Origin: Rossellomorea vietnamensis
Lineage (GTDB): Bacteria > Bacillota > Bacilli > Bacillales > Bacillaceae_B
DNA: 57,577 nt
Reading direction: 5' to 3'
Assembly: GCF_008180615.1 (NCBI RefSeq)
Contig: NZ_VTEH01000028.1
Coordinates: 1 to 57,577, forward strand
Shown: in pieces, positions 24,690-32,527 of the stretch
How the letters are laid out: the number at the start of each line of letters is the position of its first letter
Position numbering within the stretch: position 1 is the stretch's first letter
The notes under the pieces: generated by a model
Databases searched by the model: none
Seen by the model: the letters and a program-made list of their open reading frames with translations, nothing else
What the model was told of the DNA's origin: nothing
Position numbers and translations under genes: made by a program

Positions 24690-24995
24690 GGGACAAAGAA
24701 TCTGTACTCTTTTCCTGGGAGAACCTGTCAATGTCCCTTCTCAAAATCTGATTTGTCCACAGAGTCCTAAAGTATATTTCTTCACATGCTTTCCCCTTTT
24801 GTCTCCTCCAATTTATTGAAGAACATCATATTAAGTATATTGAAAGAAACATATTATCCAATCCCTTACAGTCGATGAGATTAATTCAATTCTTCGCTTG
24901 ACTGAAGTGGGACTAATGACAATGTTTCGGTGGGACAGAGGGACTTGTCCTTAATTATTTTTTGTGGGTAAATTCACCTTCCCCATGTCCCAAAT
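24690..24995. repeat. Degenerate GGGACA-type repeats in a gene-free stretch
   Basis: GGGGACAAAGAATCTGT, GAACCTGTCAATGTCCC, GTGGGACAGAGGGACTTGTCC and CCATGTCCCAAATTTCCC mark decayed copies of the GGGACAG family. From 24674 to 25258 I see no gene; the one minus-strand open frame (25056-25238) lacks a ribosome binding site. Confidence 0.5.
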
Positions 24996-25258
24996 TTCCC
25001 TATCGCTAAGTAGAAATGATAAGAGTAGAAGCATTGAAATATAAAAAGAATAGATTTACAAATATAGGAATTCCATTAAACTAAAAATAGTACTCCACTC
25101 AAGTTTCTTCCATAAGCTAAATCTTAATCTTAATTTCTCCCCCAAATTAATACCACACGAACTTGCTTTTCTTACTCGCATTAACAAAAAAAACTTTCCG
25201 AATATCAAATTTAAGGGTCTTATAATAAACATGAACATTGGATAGGAAGAGGGATGCT

Positions 25259-25677
25259 ATGGGATTTGAAAAAGAATATCAGAACTTTATGAATAGTCAC
25301 TTACAGTCAAGAACTGGAGAACGGCTGCTGCGCTTAGAGGAAGGTCACAAACAGCTGAAATGTTGTTTTTAAAACAAGTGTGGTGGCCGTTGTTTCAGCA
25401 TTTTCGGTTTCTGCATCCAGAATATGAAATCAATGATTTTAAGGATGGGAAAAGATACTTGGACTTTGCTTATATTCGTCCAACCATGCAGATTTGCTTT
25501 GAGATTGACGGGTACGGCCCTCATTTACAGAAAATAAGCAGATGGCAATTTTCCGATAGTCTGGAACGTCAAAACCAATTGGTGATTGACGGATGGACCG
25601 TAATCCGTTTCTCATATGGAAATGAGATGAAGGTGGGGAAATTAGAGACTGTACGGAAAGAACTGTCCCATAAGTGA
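25259..25677 (+). pseudogene. Frameshifted endonuclease-like (DUF559-type) gene
   Basis: The first part (25259-25372) reads MGFEKEYQNFMNSHLQSRTG and then terminates; the continuation in the +1 frame from about 25355 reads AEMLFLKQVWWPLFQHFRFL, then RYLDFAYIRPTMQICFEIDG and VIDGWTVIRFSY. Joining them needs one extra base near 25350. The charged DFAY...EIDG...WTVIRF pattern resembles DUF559/very-short-patch-like nuclease folds known in Bacillus. GAGGGATG precedes the first ATG. Confidence 0.7.
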
Positions 25678-25748
25678 TGAGGCTTATTAGAAATTACCGT
25701 AGAAGAAACAAATTAAACCTCCATTGAAGGGTTTGTGTTCATAGTTAA

Positions 25749-25801
25749 TAAAAAGCAGTACCCGCTTACTTTCAACAAAGTGAAGGGGATACTGCTTTTT
25801 C
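25749..25801. terminator. Bidirectional terminator
   Basis: AAAAAGCAGTA / TACTGCTTTTT arms, with inner CTTACTTT / AAAGTGAAG pairing. It serves the pseudogene on the + strand and the DbpA fragment on the minus strand. Confidence 0.85.
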
Positions 25802-26109
25802 TACTTAATCGCTTTACTAACCTTTAACTTCTTCCCCTCGATCGTTGCATTCCCCATCGCTTGTAAAACCAGCGAGCCTTTTCCATTCAGAATATCAGCA
25901 TAAGACATTTGATTATGGAAGGTGATAATGCCGATATCCTCTGCTGTGACGCCGAGGTTTTTGGCGATCGTTCCGACAAAATCAACCGTACGAATCATCT
26001 TCTTCTTTCTCCAGTCGGTGAAATGAAGTTTCAGAATATCTTGATAGATGCGTGCTGTTTTATTATTCCTAACAACTCGCCGTCCGCTGATTTTTTCTTC
26101 AAAGGTCAT
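25801..26109 (-). pseudogene. C-terminal fragment of a DEAD-box RNA helicase (DbpA/YxiN type)
   Basis: About 102 codons correspond to the DbpA C-terminal RNA-binding domain: ILKLHFTDWRKKKMIRTVDF, VGTIAKNLGVTAEDIGIITF, SYADILNGKGSLVLQAMG, IEGKKLKVSKAIK. All helicase motifs are missing. A weak GGAAG precedes an ATG at 26109, so a stand-alone domain could be translated, but a deletion remnant is more likely. Confidence 0.75.
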
Positions 26110-26279
26110 GATGTTTCTTCCAAGAAAGAGTTCAATTATGCCACATACGGTTTTTCTTTTATGAGTATGTTGAGCACACAAAAGAATCGTGACTTTTTCA
26201 TATTTGAAAATCCAAGAATAAGAGACGAGTTTACACCTCAATGTCAAATAACAAAAGCAAATGGCTAAGATAAAATCCA

Positions 26280-26298
26280 GGTAACAGTAATTGTTACC
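26280..26298. promoter_or_regulatory. Perfect 7-bp inverted repeat
   Basis: GGTAACA-GTAAT-TGTTACC in the gene-free stretch 26110-26541. It could be an operator or small hairpin; nothing else is seen there. Confidence 0.3.
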
Positions 26299-26541
26299 TA
26301 ATCGTTCAATGACATTACTCTAGATCTTTTTTGTTCTAATGTGTTAAATGGAAACTAAATCAATGAACCATCTTATTATCACATTTAATAAAAACACAAA
26401 AAAGAAATCCTTAATCTTTGATGCCAAGGTATAAAATCAAACATTTGCAAACCCATTACATTCATTAAAATGGAGGAGGAAAGAGTTATTTAACATATTA
26501 TGTGGGAAAACTATCCTATACTGACTTTGAGGAGTGAGAGG

Positions 26542-26805
26542 ATGTACGTGAAAGGGAACATTATTGCAGGTGAATTTGATTCGACTATCAATGAATTTTC
26601 CTTGCAGAAAGTCAAAAATTTAGGAACAGAGTCGGTCCTTAATGAAGACCAATTAAATAATATTTATGATTATTTAAAAAAACATCAGCAGGAAGAGGAT
26701 GGACAAATTATTACCTTATACGATCAAATGCTTGTACGCTTATCACAGAATGAAGTTAACCAGTTAATTGTTGATTTAGAGAAAGTAATATCCTTATATC
26801 ACTGA
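26542..26805 (+). CDS. Small hypothetical protein
   Basis: The 87-aa acidic helical protein starts at ATG (26542) with GGAG 8 nt upstream; an ATG 14 codons earlier lacks a site. It reads YDYLKKHQQEEDGQIITLYD, then MLVRLSQNEVNQLIVDLEKV. No membrane segment or signal. Function unknown. It converges on the SDR gene, sharing a bidirectional terminator. Confidence 0.6.
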   Translation: MYVKGNIIAGEFDSTINEFSLQKVKNLGTESVLNEDQLNNIYDYLKKHQQEEDGQIITLYDQMLVRLSQNEVNQLIVDLEKVISLYH

Positions 26806-26830
26806 TACATATAAGAGTATCATTTACGAA

Positions 26831-26866
26831 CTAAAAAGCAGACCCCACTGGACCTGCTTCGTTTTA
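26831..26866. terminator. Bidirectional terminator between convergent genes
   Basis: AGCAGACC / GGACCTGCT-type stem with T-runs on both strands; it overlaps the last bases of the minus-strand SDR gene. Confidence 0.75.
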
Positions 26867-27583
26867 GGATGGATTTGTTGACCATAATCCAGCTGTTTTA
26901 ACGAATACTCTTGGATTAAATTTCAAACTAGCTACGACTAATTCTGCAAGGTCTTCTGGGTGCATTACGTTTTCTTCATTGCCTTTAACAAGATTTGTTT
27001 CAATGGCTAAATCTGTAACGACCGTACTTGGTGTTAAAGCAGTAACACGGACATTATGTTTTCTTACTTCAAGCATTAGTGATTCTGTCAGCCCTAAAAC
27101 AGCGAATTTAGAAGCACTGTAAGCACTTGTAACAGGAGCACCTTTTTGGCCAGCTGATGAAGAGATATTGATGATATCTCCTGATTTTCTTTCGATCATT
27201 CCTGGTAACACTGTTCTTGTTACATTATACACACCCATTAAATTGACTTGGATGATTTTTTCCCATTCTTCTGGTGTTAAATCAAGGAACCCACCAAATT
27301 TAGCAACACCAGCATTGTTGATGAGGATATCAATTGGACCTAAGTCTGATTTGATATGATCAACAGCATGGGTAACTGATTCAATATCGGTCACATCAGC
27401 TGTTGCTGCAGAAACCGTTACACCAAATTGTGCTAGTTCAGCAGCTACCTTTTCTAGATTAGACATATTTAAGCCGATTAGGCCCAAATGAACGCCTTCT
27501 TTTGCTAAGGCGATGGCAGTAGCACGTCCAATGCCTCTTCCTGCTCCAGTAACTATTGCAGTTTTTCCTTTTATAGAAATCAT
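26864..27583 (-). CDS. 3-ketoacyl-ACP reductase-like SDR (YoxD type)
   Basis: The 239-aa classical SDR: KTAIVTGAGRGIGRATAIALAKEGVHLGL, LINNAGVAKFG, NISSSAGQKGAPVTSAYSASK. It lacks the usual VDGG end; instead it has PEDLAELVVASLKFNPRVFVKTAGLW, as in the YoxD group annotated as FabG-like. AGGAG precedes the ATG. It lies next to hxlB but is separated by a terminator, so it is a separate unit. Confidence 0.9.
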   Translation of the reverse strand: MISIKGKTAIVTGAGRGIGRATAIALAKEGVHLGLIGLNMSNLEKVAAELAQFGVTVSAATADVTDIESVTHAVDHIKSDLGPIDILINNAGVAKFGGFLDLTPEEWEKIIQVNLMGVYNVTRTVLPGMIERKSGDIINISSSAGQKGAPVTSAYSASKFAVLGLTESLMLEVRKHNVRVTALTPSTVVTDLAIETNLVKGNEENVMHPEDLAELVVASLKFNPRVFVKTAGLWSTNPS

Positions 27584-27626
27584 TTTTTAACTCCTAATTA
27601 CAAATTGAAGTAGTTCATTCTAACAG

Positions 27627-27665
27627 AAAGACCGCAATCTTGTATGGAAACAACTTGCGGTCTTT
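27627..27665 (-). terminator. Terminator of hxlAB
   Basis: AAAGACCGCAA / TTGCGGTCTTT stem; on the minus strand the T-run follows. Confidence 0.9.
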
Positions 27666-27693
27666 CCGATTTAGAACTCAAGGAATAATATAT

Positions 27694-28251
27694 TTATTCT
27701 AAGTTGGCGTGTTTACCGTACATTTTATTGGTATCCAAACCTTTTTTCTCCATGAACCGAAGAATCACAGCGTCGTAAAATAGTAAAAGTGTTTGCTCAA
27801 ATAATGAGCCCATTGGTTGAATCGTCCTAAAATCACTCTCCGACTGATCTTTGGGTGAGCCAGGCAACTTAATTGTGATATCAGCTAATTGTCCAATAGT
27901 GGACCCAGGAAAAATGGTTACAGCTGCAATCGTCCCACCGATGCTTTTTGCCTTCTCAGCCATGGAAACTAAACCTTTCGTTTCACCTGAACCTGATCCA
28001 ATGATTAAGATGTCATCTTTTTCAAAGGTAGGGGTTACTGTTTCACCAATCACATAGGCATCTATCCCCATGTGCATCATTCGCATGGCGAATGATTTGG
28101 CCATAAATCCAGATCTACCTGCGCCGGCAACAAAGATTTTTTTGGATTCAAGAATTCCATTAACTAATTTTTCAGCTTCATCATTCGAAATTAAATCTAC
28201 GGAGCGATTTAACTCTCTTATGATTTCAGCTAGGTATTGAGTTGTAATCAT
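27694..28251 (-). CDS. hxlB: 6-phospho-3-hexuloisomerase
   Basis: The 185-aa SIS-domain isomerase: KIFVAGAGRSGFMAKSFAMRMMHMG, ILIIGSGSGETKGLVSMAEKAK, and the C-terminal PMGSLFEQTLLLFYDAVILRFME with the catalytic Glu/His-type region and KMYGKHANLE tail. It converts hexulose 6-phosphate to fructose 6-phosphate, the second step of ribulose monophosphate formaldehyde fixation. It starts 8 bp after the hxlA stop, in one operon. Confidence 0.95.
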   Translation of the reverse strand: MITTQYLAEIIRELNRSVDLISNDEAEKLVNGILESKKIFVAGAGRSGFMAKSFAMRMMHMGIDAYVIGETVTPTFEKDDILIIGSGSGETKGLVSMAEKAKSIGGTIAAVTIFPGSTIGQLADITIKLPGSPKDQSESDFRTIQPMGSLFEQTLLLFYDAVILRFMEKKGLDTNKMYGKHANLE

Positions 28252-28259
28252 GATCTGGA

Positions 28260-28892
28260 TTACCCTTGATTAATCATTTGCTGCATTTTGGCAGCAGCAG
28301 CTTTTTTATCAGCTTGTCCAGTAATCCCGCCGCCTACAATGACAAGGTCTGGTTGTACTTTGATGACTTCTGGAAGTGTGTCTAACTTAATACCACCTGC
28401 GATTGCAGTTTTAGCATTTTTTACAACACCTTTGATGGTTTGTAGATCTTCAAAAGAGTTCTTTCCAACTGCTTGTAGATCGTAGCCAGTATGAACACAA
28501 ATATAATCAACGCCCATAGCGTCTACTTCTTTTGCACGTCCAGCCAGGTCTTTAACAGCAATCATATCAACAAGGATTTTTTTACCATGTTTTTTTGCTT
28601 CTTCTACAGCACCTTTGATTGACATATCTTCAGCAGTTCCAAGAATTGTCACGATATCTGCACCTGCTTCAGAAGCTTTCATTACTTCATAACCAGCTGC
28701 ATCCATGATTTTTAGGTCTGCTAATACCTTTAAGTCAGGGAATGCTTCTTTAACTGCTTTTACAGCATGAAGACCTTCATTGATTACAACCGGTGTACCG
28801 ATTTCAACGATATCAATATGCTCCTCCACTTCTTTAACTAACTCAATTGCTTCTGGGATATTTACTAAATCTAATGCTAATTGTAATTCCAT
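28260..28892 (-). CDS. hxlA: 3-hexulose-6-phosphate synthase
   Basis: The 210-aa protein of the OMP decarboxylase superfamily: LQLALDLVNIPEAIEL, VEIGTPVVINEGLHAV, active-site LADLKIMDAAGYEV, TILGTAEDMSIKGAV, VDYICVHTGYDLQA and AIAGGIKLDTLPEV. It condenses formaldehyde with ribulose 5-phosphate. AGGAGTG precedes the ATG. With hxlB it detoxifies formaldehyde; HxlR at 29531 is the expected activator. Confidence 0.95.
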   Translation of the reverse strand: MELQLALDLVNIPEAIELVKEVEEHIDIVEIGTPVVINEGLHAVKAVKEAFPDLKVLADLKIMDAAGYEVMKASEAGADIVTILGTAEDMSIKGAVEEAKKHGKKILVDMIAVKDLAGRAKEVDAMGVDYICVHTGYDLQAVGKNSFEDLQTIKGVVKNAKTAIAGGIKLDTLPEVIKVQPDLVIVGGGITGQADKKAAAAKMQQMINQG

Positions 28893-29068
28893 CTATACTC
28901 ACTCCTATAATTTTTTATTATTGTTCAGTGATAATATCTCCAAAGTGTGATAATACTTTTACAGTAATATAATCCATATAGTGCTCTATCTGTACCTGCG
29001 GGCAATAAGGAATATCATGTTCTCTCACTGAACAATTGCAAGTATACAAGGTATGGTTCAATCTTAAA

Positions 29069-29117
29069 AGTACGCACTTTTATTTTACATAGTGTTGAAA
29101 AGTATACTATGAGAAAT
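29069..29117. promoter_or_regulatory. Candidate HxlR operator, copy 1
   Basis: AGTACGCACTTTTATTTTAC followed by ATAGTGTTGAAAAGTATACTATG, about 180 bp upstream of hxlA. A nearly identical block stands immediately upstream of hxlR (29461-29509), and a shorter AAGTATAC copy lies at 29040. The B. subtilis HxlR activates hxlAB from upstream sites. Confidence 0.5.
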
Positions 29118-29161
29118 ACCGTTAATTTAGTCTTACAATTAACTTTAAAAGAAACAATGCG

Positions 29162-29335
29162 CTATTCAGCATGGCTTATTTTCTGTATTAGTTGATTGAA
29201 AATTGCCCCAATTGTCGACCCGACTACATCTGCTGGAATAAAGGGAGGTTTGTGACGATTTTTCAATTGGAATACTAGCTAAACCGCCTATATAATTAAT
29301 CGCAGAATAAGAAAGCTTGATTAAATCATCACCTG
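29162..29335 (-). pseudogene. Decayed gene between the two HxlR operators
   Basis: On the minus strand one frame reads DDLIKLSYSAINYIGGLASI and, after a frameshift near 29235, another reads PADVVGSTIGAIFNQLIQ and ISHAE before a stop. The hydrophobic pattern suggests the tail of a membrane protein; family not recognised. The rest of 28893-29530 shows only the operator blocks. Confidence 0.4.
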
Positions 29336-29460
29336 AGGTACCTCATTTAATGTAATATTTTTGACTTGAAAATTGTTCCATCATTCTATAACTCATTCCT
29401 TGAACAGCAGAATAGAATGATATGTTCCTTGTAATATAGATTGTATAAAAGGATATTGTG

Positions 29461-29509
29461 AGTACATGCATTTATTTTAGATAGTGAAAAAAGTATACTG
29501 TGGGTATAA
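29461..29509 (+). promoter_or_regulatory. hxlR promoter with HxlR operator copy 2
   Basis: AGTACATGCATTTATTTTAG then ATAGTGAAAAAAGTATACTGTG matches the block at 29069. A TATAAT-10 box lies at 29504-29509, so HxlR binding here would overlap its own promoter (autoregulation). Confidence 0.5.
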
Positions 29510-29530
29510 TAACTATTGAGGTGATGTGAA

Positions 29531-29887
29531 ATGTCGCGAATGCAGGAAAAGATGTTTAATTGTGAAAAAGAATTAACTCTTTCCGTTATTGGTGGTAAAT
29601 GGAAGATGCTTATACTATGGCATCTAGGAAAAGAGGGAACGAAGCGATTTGGTGAATTGAAAGCTCTTATTCCAGGGATTACGCAGAGAATGCTAGTTAA
29701 TCAATTGCGAGAACTGGAAGAAGACTTGATTGTAAATCGTGAAGTCTATCCCGTTGTTCCTCCAAAAGTAGAATACTCGCTTACTGAACAAGGAAGAAGC
29801 TTGATGCCGATTCTCGATGCTATGTATAACTGGGGAAAAGATTATATGGAAACTGCTGGTTTGGATCCTTTAGTAAAAAAAGAGTAG
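29531..29887 (+). CDS. hxlR: HxlR-family formaldehyde-responsive regulator
   Basis: The 118-aa winged-helix protein has the family's conserved Cys near the N-terminus (MFNCEKELTLSVIGGKWKML), recognition helix FGELKALIPGITQRMLVNQLREL, and the wing YPVVPPKVEYSLTEQGRSL. The Cys is the thiol sensing formaldehyde in B. subtilis HxlR. GAGGTGAT precedes the ATG. It is divergent from hxlAB, separated by 638 bp holding two operator-like blocks and a gene remnant. Confidence 0.9.
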   Translation: MSRMQEKMFNCEKELTLSVIGGKWKMLILWHLGKEGTKRFGELKALIPGITQRMLVNQLRELEEDLIVNREVYPVVPPKVEYSLTEQGRSLMPILDAMYNWGKDYMETAGLDPLVKKE

Positions 29888-29913
29888 AATAGGTAATTTT
29901 AAATGGTAATCTA

Positions 29914-29952
29914 AGGTTGACTCCGGCCAAGGGGGTCAACCTCTTTCAATTT
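29914..29952 (+). terminator. Terminator of hxlR
   Basis: AGGTTGAC / GTCAACCT stem followed by CTTTCAATTT. Confidence 0.65.
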
Positions 29953-29963
29953 CCCCCAAGCGG

Positions 29964-30235
29964 CTAACCATACCTTTTCGCTGATGGGTTTGGAAAAGGG
30001 GCTAAGGGTTGTGTGTCACAAAATTGAAGAGGATCCACCTTCAGCTCTTGCATTTTTTTATGTGATCCGTAGTTTTCATTTCTAATTCAGTTTCAATTTC
30101 TTGTTGAAGCTGCATCAGTTCATTTCCGTTGAGTATATTTTTATTACCTTGATATCCTCAGTTTTTCCATTTAGATTCACGTTTATTGAACTAGGGTAAG
30201 ATTTCCGCCAAAGTTCACATTACCTCCAAACGTTT
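29964..30235 (-). pseudogene. Remnant of a second GerC-type germination lipoprotein
   Basis: On the minus strand, three frame segments together read like a Ger(x)C C-terminus: VNLNGKTEDIKVIKIYS, then NELMQLQQEIETELEMKTTD, then MQELKVDPLQF (compare QKLQKLKVDP of GerBC-type proteins). Two frameshifts and a stop break it. It lies 70 bp downstream of gerB, so this ger locus once ended in, or was fused to, another gerC. Confidence 0.55.
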
Positions 30236-30304
30236 GTTTCACGTGTGATAACTTTGTATCAGGACGTGAGCCAATGATCTGTATAAATAATAGACCAACG
30301 AGTT

Positions 30305-31408
30305 TTATGACATATCACGATATTTCGACAGTTTATGTTTCACTTGTATGACCACGAAGAGAAAAGGGATATAAAAATATAAAAGAGAGAAACCAATCTT
30401 TGAACAAATATCCTGTATTTGTTCTATTTGTTTAAAGTCCTCTAAAAGATTAGAAAAAAGTAAAAACAAAAGCAGAAAAATGAACAAGATTGTACGCTGT
30501 TTGATATTTATCATCTTTTTAACCCCGCGGCAGGCTGCCCATAATTTAACACTGATATTAGGCAGAACCAAAAGAAACCAAAATGAAACTACAATATATT
30601 CGAACCTTTCAATTATAGGAATCTCTGCTATTTTCATTAGTGTGATTGAGGGCCAAATGGTATGTTTAAGATGTGGCTCACTAAAGTACAAAAATGTTAT
30701 GATTGTAACAAAAAGATAAAAAATTATTGTGAACAGAAGTCCAAAATGAGCCCATCTTTGTGATTTTTCAGGATTCTTTAGAAAAGGATAAAACATGAAT
30801 AAAGTTTCAATCCCAAGAAATTGAAAAACCATCGATTTAGACGACCCTGCTATTTCTGTTAAAGAATGATTAAAAATCGGTAATAAACGATTAATGTCTG
30901 CAAATTCCAAGGCAAATGAACTAATTGGGGTCAAAATCATAAAAGGGATAATCGTTCCCCAGAAACAAATTCCGGTAATTACACGAAACCCTCCTGAAAT
31001 AATATAATATAGCAAGATGAGGAATATGAAGCTGATCTGCCATGTCTTCATTAGAGGAAACATCCAAACTTGTACCACTTCAATATATACACGGAAAACA
31101 ATCAGTGCCAATACAAAAAAGTAGAGGATGAAACAAATATTAATTAATCCTCCAATCCACTTCCCAAAGCAAAATCGGTTTATATATATGACATCATCAT
31201 TTGCAATTTTGAGTATCCGGTACATCATCCAAAGTAATATATGTATGCTTAATCCGGTTAGGATTACTGATATCCAGGCATCGTAACCAGCATCCCTGGC
31301 AATTTCTCTTTGAAAGCTCATAATCCCAATGCCTATAATATTGGAATAGATCAGAAAAAAAACGAAATAAGGAGATACTAAAAAACGTTCATCAATGACA
31401 GTTCTCAC
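30305..31408 (-). CDS. Germinant receptor inner-membrane subunit, GerB family
   Basis: The 367-aa protein of the APC-superfamily spore germination permease type has about ten membrane segments (FLVSPYFVFFLIYSNIIGIG, then FQREIARDAGYDAWISVIL). It is the amino acid- or nutrient-binding subunit of a germinant receptor in the inner spore membrane. The GTG at 31408 is chosen because AAAGGAGGG lies 5 nt upstream; the open frame extends 13 codons further into gerC. Gene order in the operon is gerA-gerC-gerB. Confidence 0.85.
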   Translation of the reverse strand: MRTVIDERFLVSPYFVFFLIYSNIIGIGIMSFQREIARDAGYDAWISVILTGLSIHILLWMMYRILKIANDDVIYINRFCFGKWIGGLINICFILYFFVLALIVFRVYIEVVQVWMFPLMKTWQISFIFLILLYYIISGGFRVITGICFWGTIIPFMILTPISSFALEFADINRLLPIFNHSLTEIAGSSKSMVFQFLGIETLFMFYPFLKNPEKSQRWAHFGLLFTIIFYLFVTIITFLYFSEPHLKHTIWPSITLMKIAEIPIIERFEYIVVSFWFLLVLPNISVKLWAACRGVKKMINIKQRTILFIFLLLFLLFSNLLEDFKQIEQIQDICSKIGFSLLYFYIPFLFVVIQVKHKLSKYRDMS

Positions 31409-31433
31409 TTTTGCCCTCCTTTCGAAATGAAGC

Positions 31434-32510
31434 TTATTCTTCTGCACCTGTTTGGATGATCTTCACATTTGTATTGACGGTGGTCTTAAGATCAGGGTAT
31501 ATGCTCAGATAACGTTCATAATTCCATTTTCTCGATGAAGCCCTCATCTTATCACCAATTCCAATGGGATCTGCTTCGTACTCTTGAAGCAGTGAAATCA
31601 ACTGTTGGATCTCTTTATTAAAATGTTTCTCCAAAATCTTCTCTGTTTTTTCGATGTCTTTATTTTTGGTCAAGTTAAGCCACTCAGGAACCCTTTTTAT
31701 CTGAGTTTTCACTGTTAAATCAATTGATATTTCAGGGATTTGTTCAATCTGATTTATGGAATATTCTACATTCGAATCCAGTTTCTTAAAAAAAACATAA
31801 CCTTCACTATCATCATCTTTAACTTGGGCTTCATATTGCCCATTTTTTGTTCCGTCTTTTAACATTTTTAAAAGATAGGACTGCTTCAAATTAATATGAT
31901 TGATATATTTACTTTTTTTGAATATAGCCAGCCCATCAATTTTGACTATGCCATCCTCTACAATGAAGTAAGGTAAAAGCGGATCCTTTCCTTCACTATA
32001 AAAATCTGTCAAAAATACATGGAGGTTCATTTTCGGCAAACTTCCATGCTTTATATTATGATTAATCTTATCGTATAAGTGGGAGGGAACTTTTTGGTCT
32101 ACACTTAATTGAATGATGTTTTCTGCCGTTGGTTCCGTGATGCCTAGCTGCATTCTGCTTCCCACTATTGGATCCTTGCTCATAAACTGAATTACCGGCT
32201 TAAGTCCCTGTTCGGCAAAATCCTTGCTGAATAATACTGTACGCAATTGGCCTGTATCGATGGGGTGCGGTGATTTGGTATTCATATTTTCTAGAACATA
32301 ATCAAAAGTATCCGCTTCGGCGTCCAGGGTATGCAATGCTGTTTTCCCTGGTTCTTCATAAGTAGGATAGATCACAGTTCCTTTGACCTTATCATCATGA
32401 ATATCGTATCCAAGAACTTGAATAATTTGAACACGATCAATGATTCTTTGATTGGTACACCCTGCTAGGAAAACTGTGATACTAACCATAAAAAGAAAAA
32501 TTCGCTGCAT
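31434..32510 (-). CDS. Germinant receptor lipoprotein, Ger(x)C family
   Basis: The 358-aa lipoprotein has signal peptide and lipobox (VFLAGCTNQRIIDRV, Cys18) and the family's three-domain body: QVLGYDIHDDKVKGTVIYP, RTVLFSKDFAEQGLKPVIQF, FSEGKDP-type SEGKDPLLPYFIVEDG and the C-terminal EKHFNKEIQQLISLLQEYEADPIGIGDKMR. It is the outer-face subunit of the germinant receptor in the forespore membrane. The ATG at 32510 is preferred, with GAGGTG about 7 nt away. Confidence 0.9.
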   Translation of the reverse strand: MQRIFLFMVSITVFLAGCTNQRIIDRVQIIQVLGYDIHDDKVKGTVIYPTYEEPGKTALHTLDAEADTFDYVLENMNTKSPHPIDTGQLRTVLFSKDFAEQGLKPVIQFMSKDPIVGSRMQLGITEPTAENIIQLSVDQKVPSHLYDKINHNIKHGSLPKMNLHVFLTDFYSEGKDPLLPYFIVEDGIVKIDGLAIFKKSKYINHINLKQSYLLKMLKDGTKNGQYEAQVKDDDSEGYVFFKKLDSNVEYSINQIEQIPEISIDLTVKTQIKRVPEWLNLTKNKDIEKTEKILEKHFNKEIQQLISLLQEYEADPIGIGDKMRASSRKWNYERYLSIYPDLKTTVNTNVKIIQTGAEE

Positions 32511-32527
32511 GTGCTTCACCTCAACTG

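Noticed and set aside
25056..25238. 60-aa minus-strand ORF
   Set aside because: Hydrophobic low-complexity frame in AT-rich DNA, no start signal.
25259..25677. Programmed frameshift in the nuclease-like gene
   Set aside because: No slippery heptamer or downstream structure is evident; a one-base loss is simpler.
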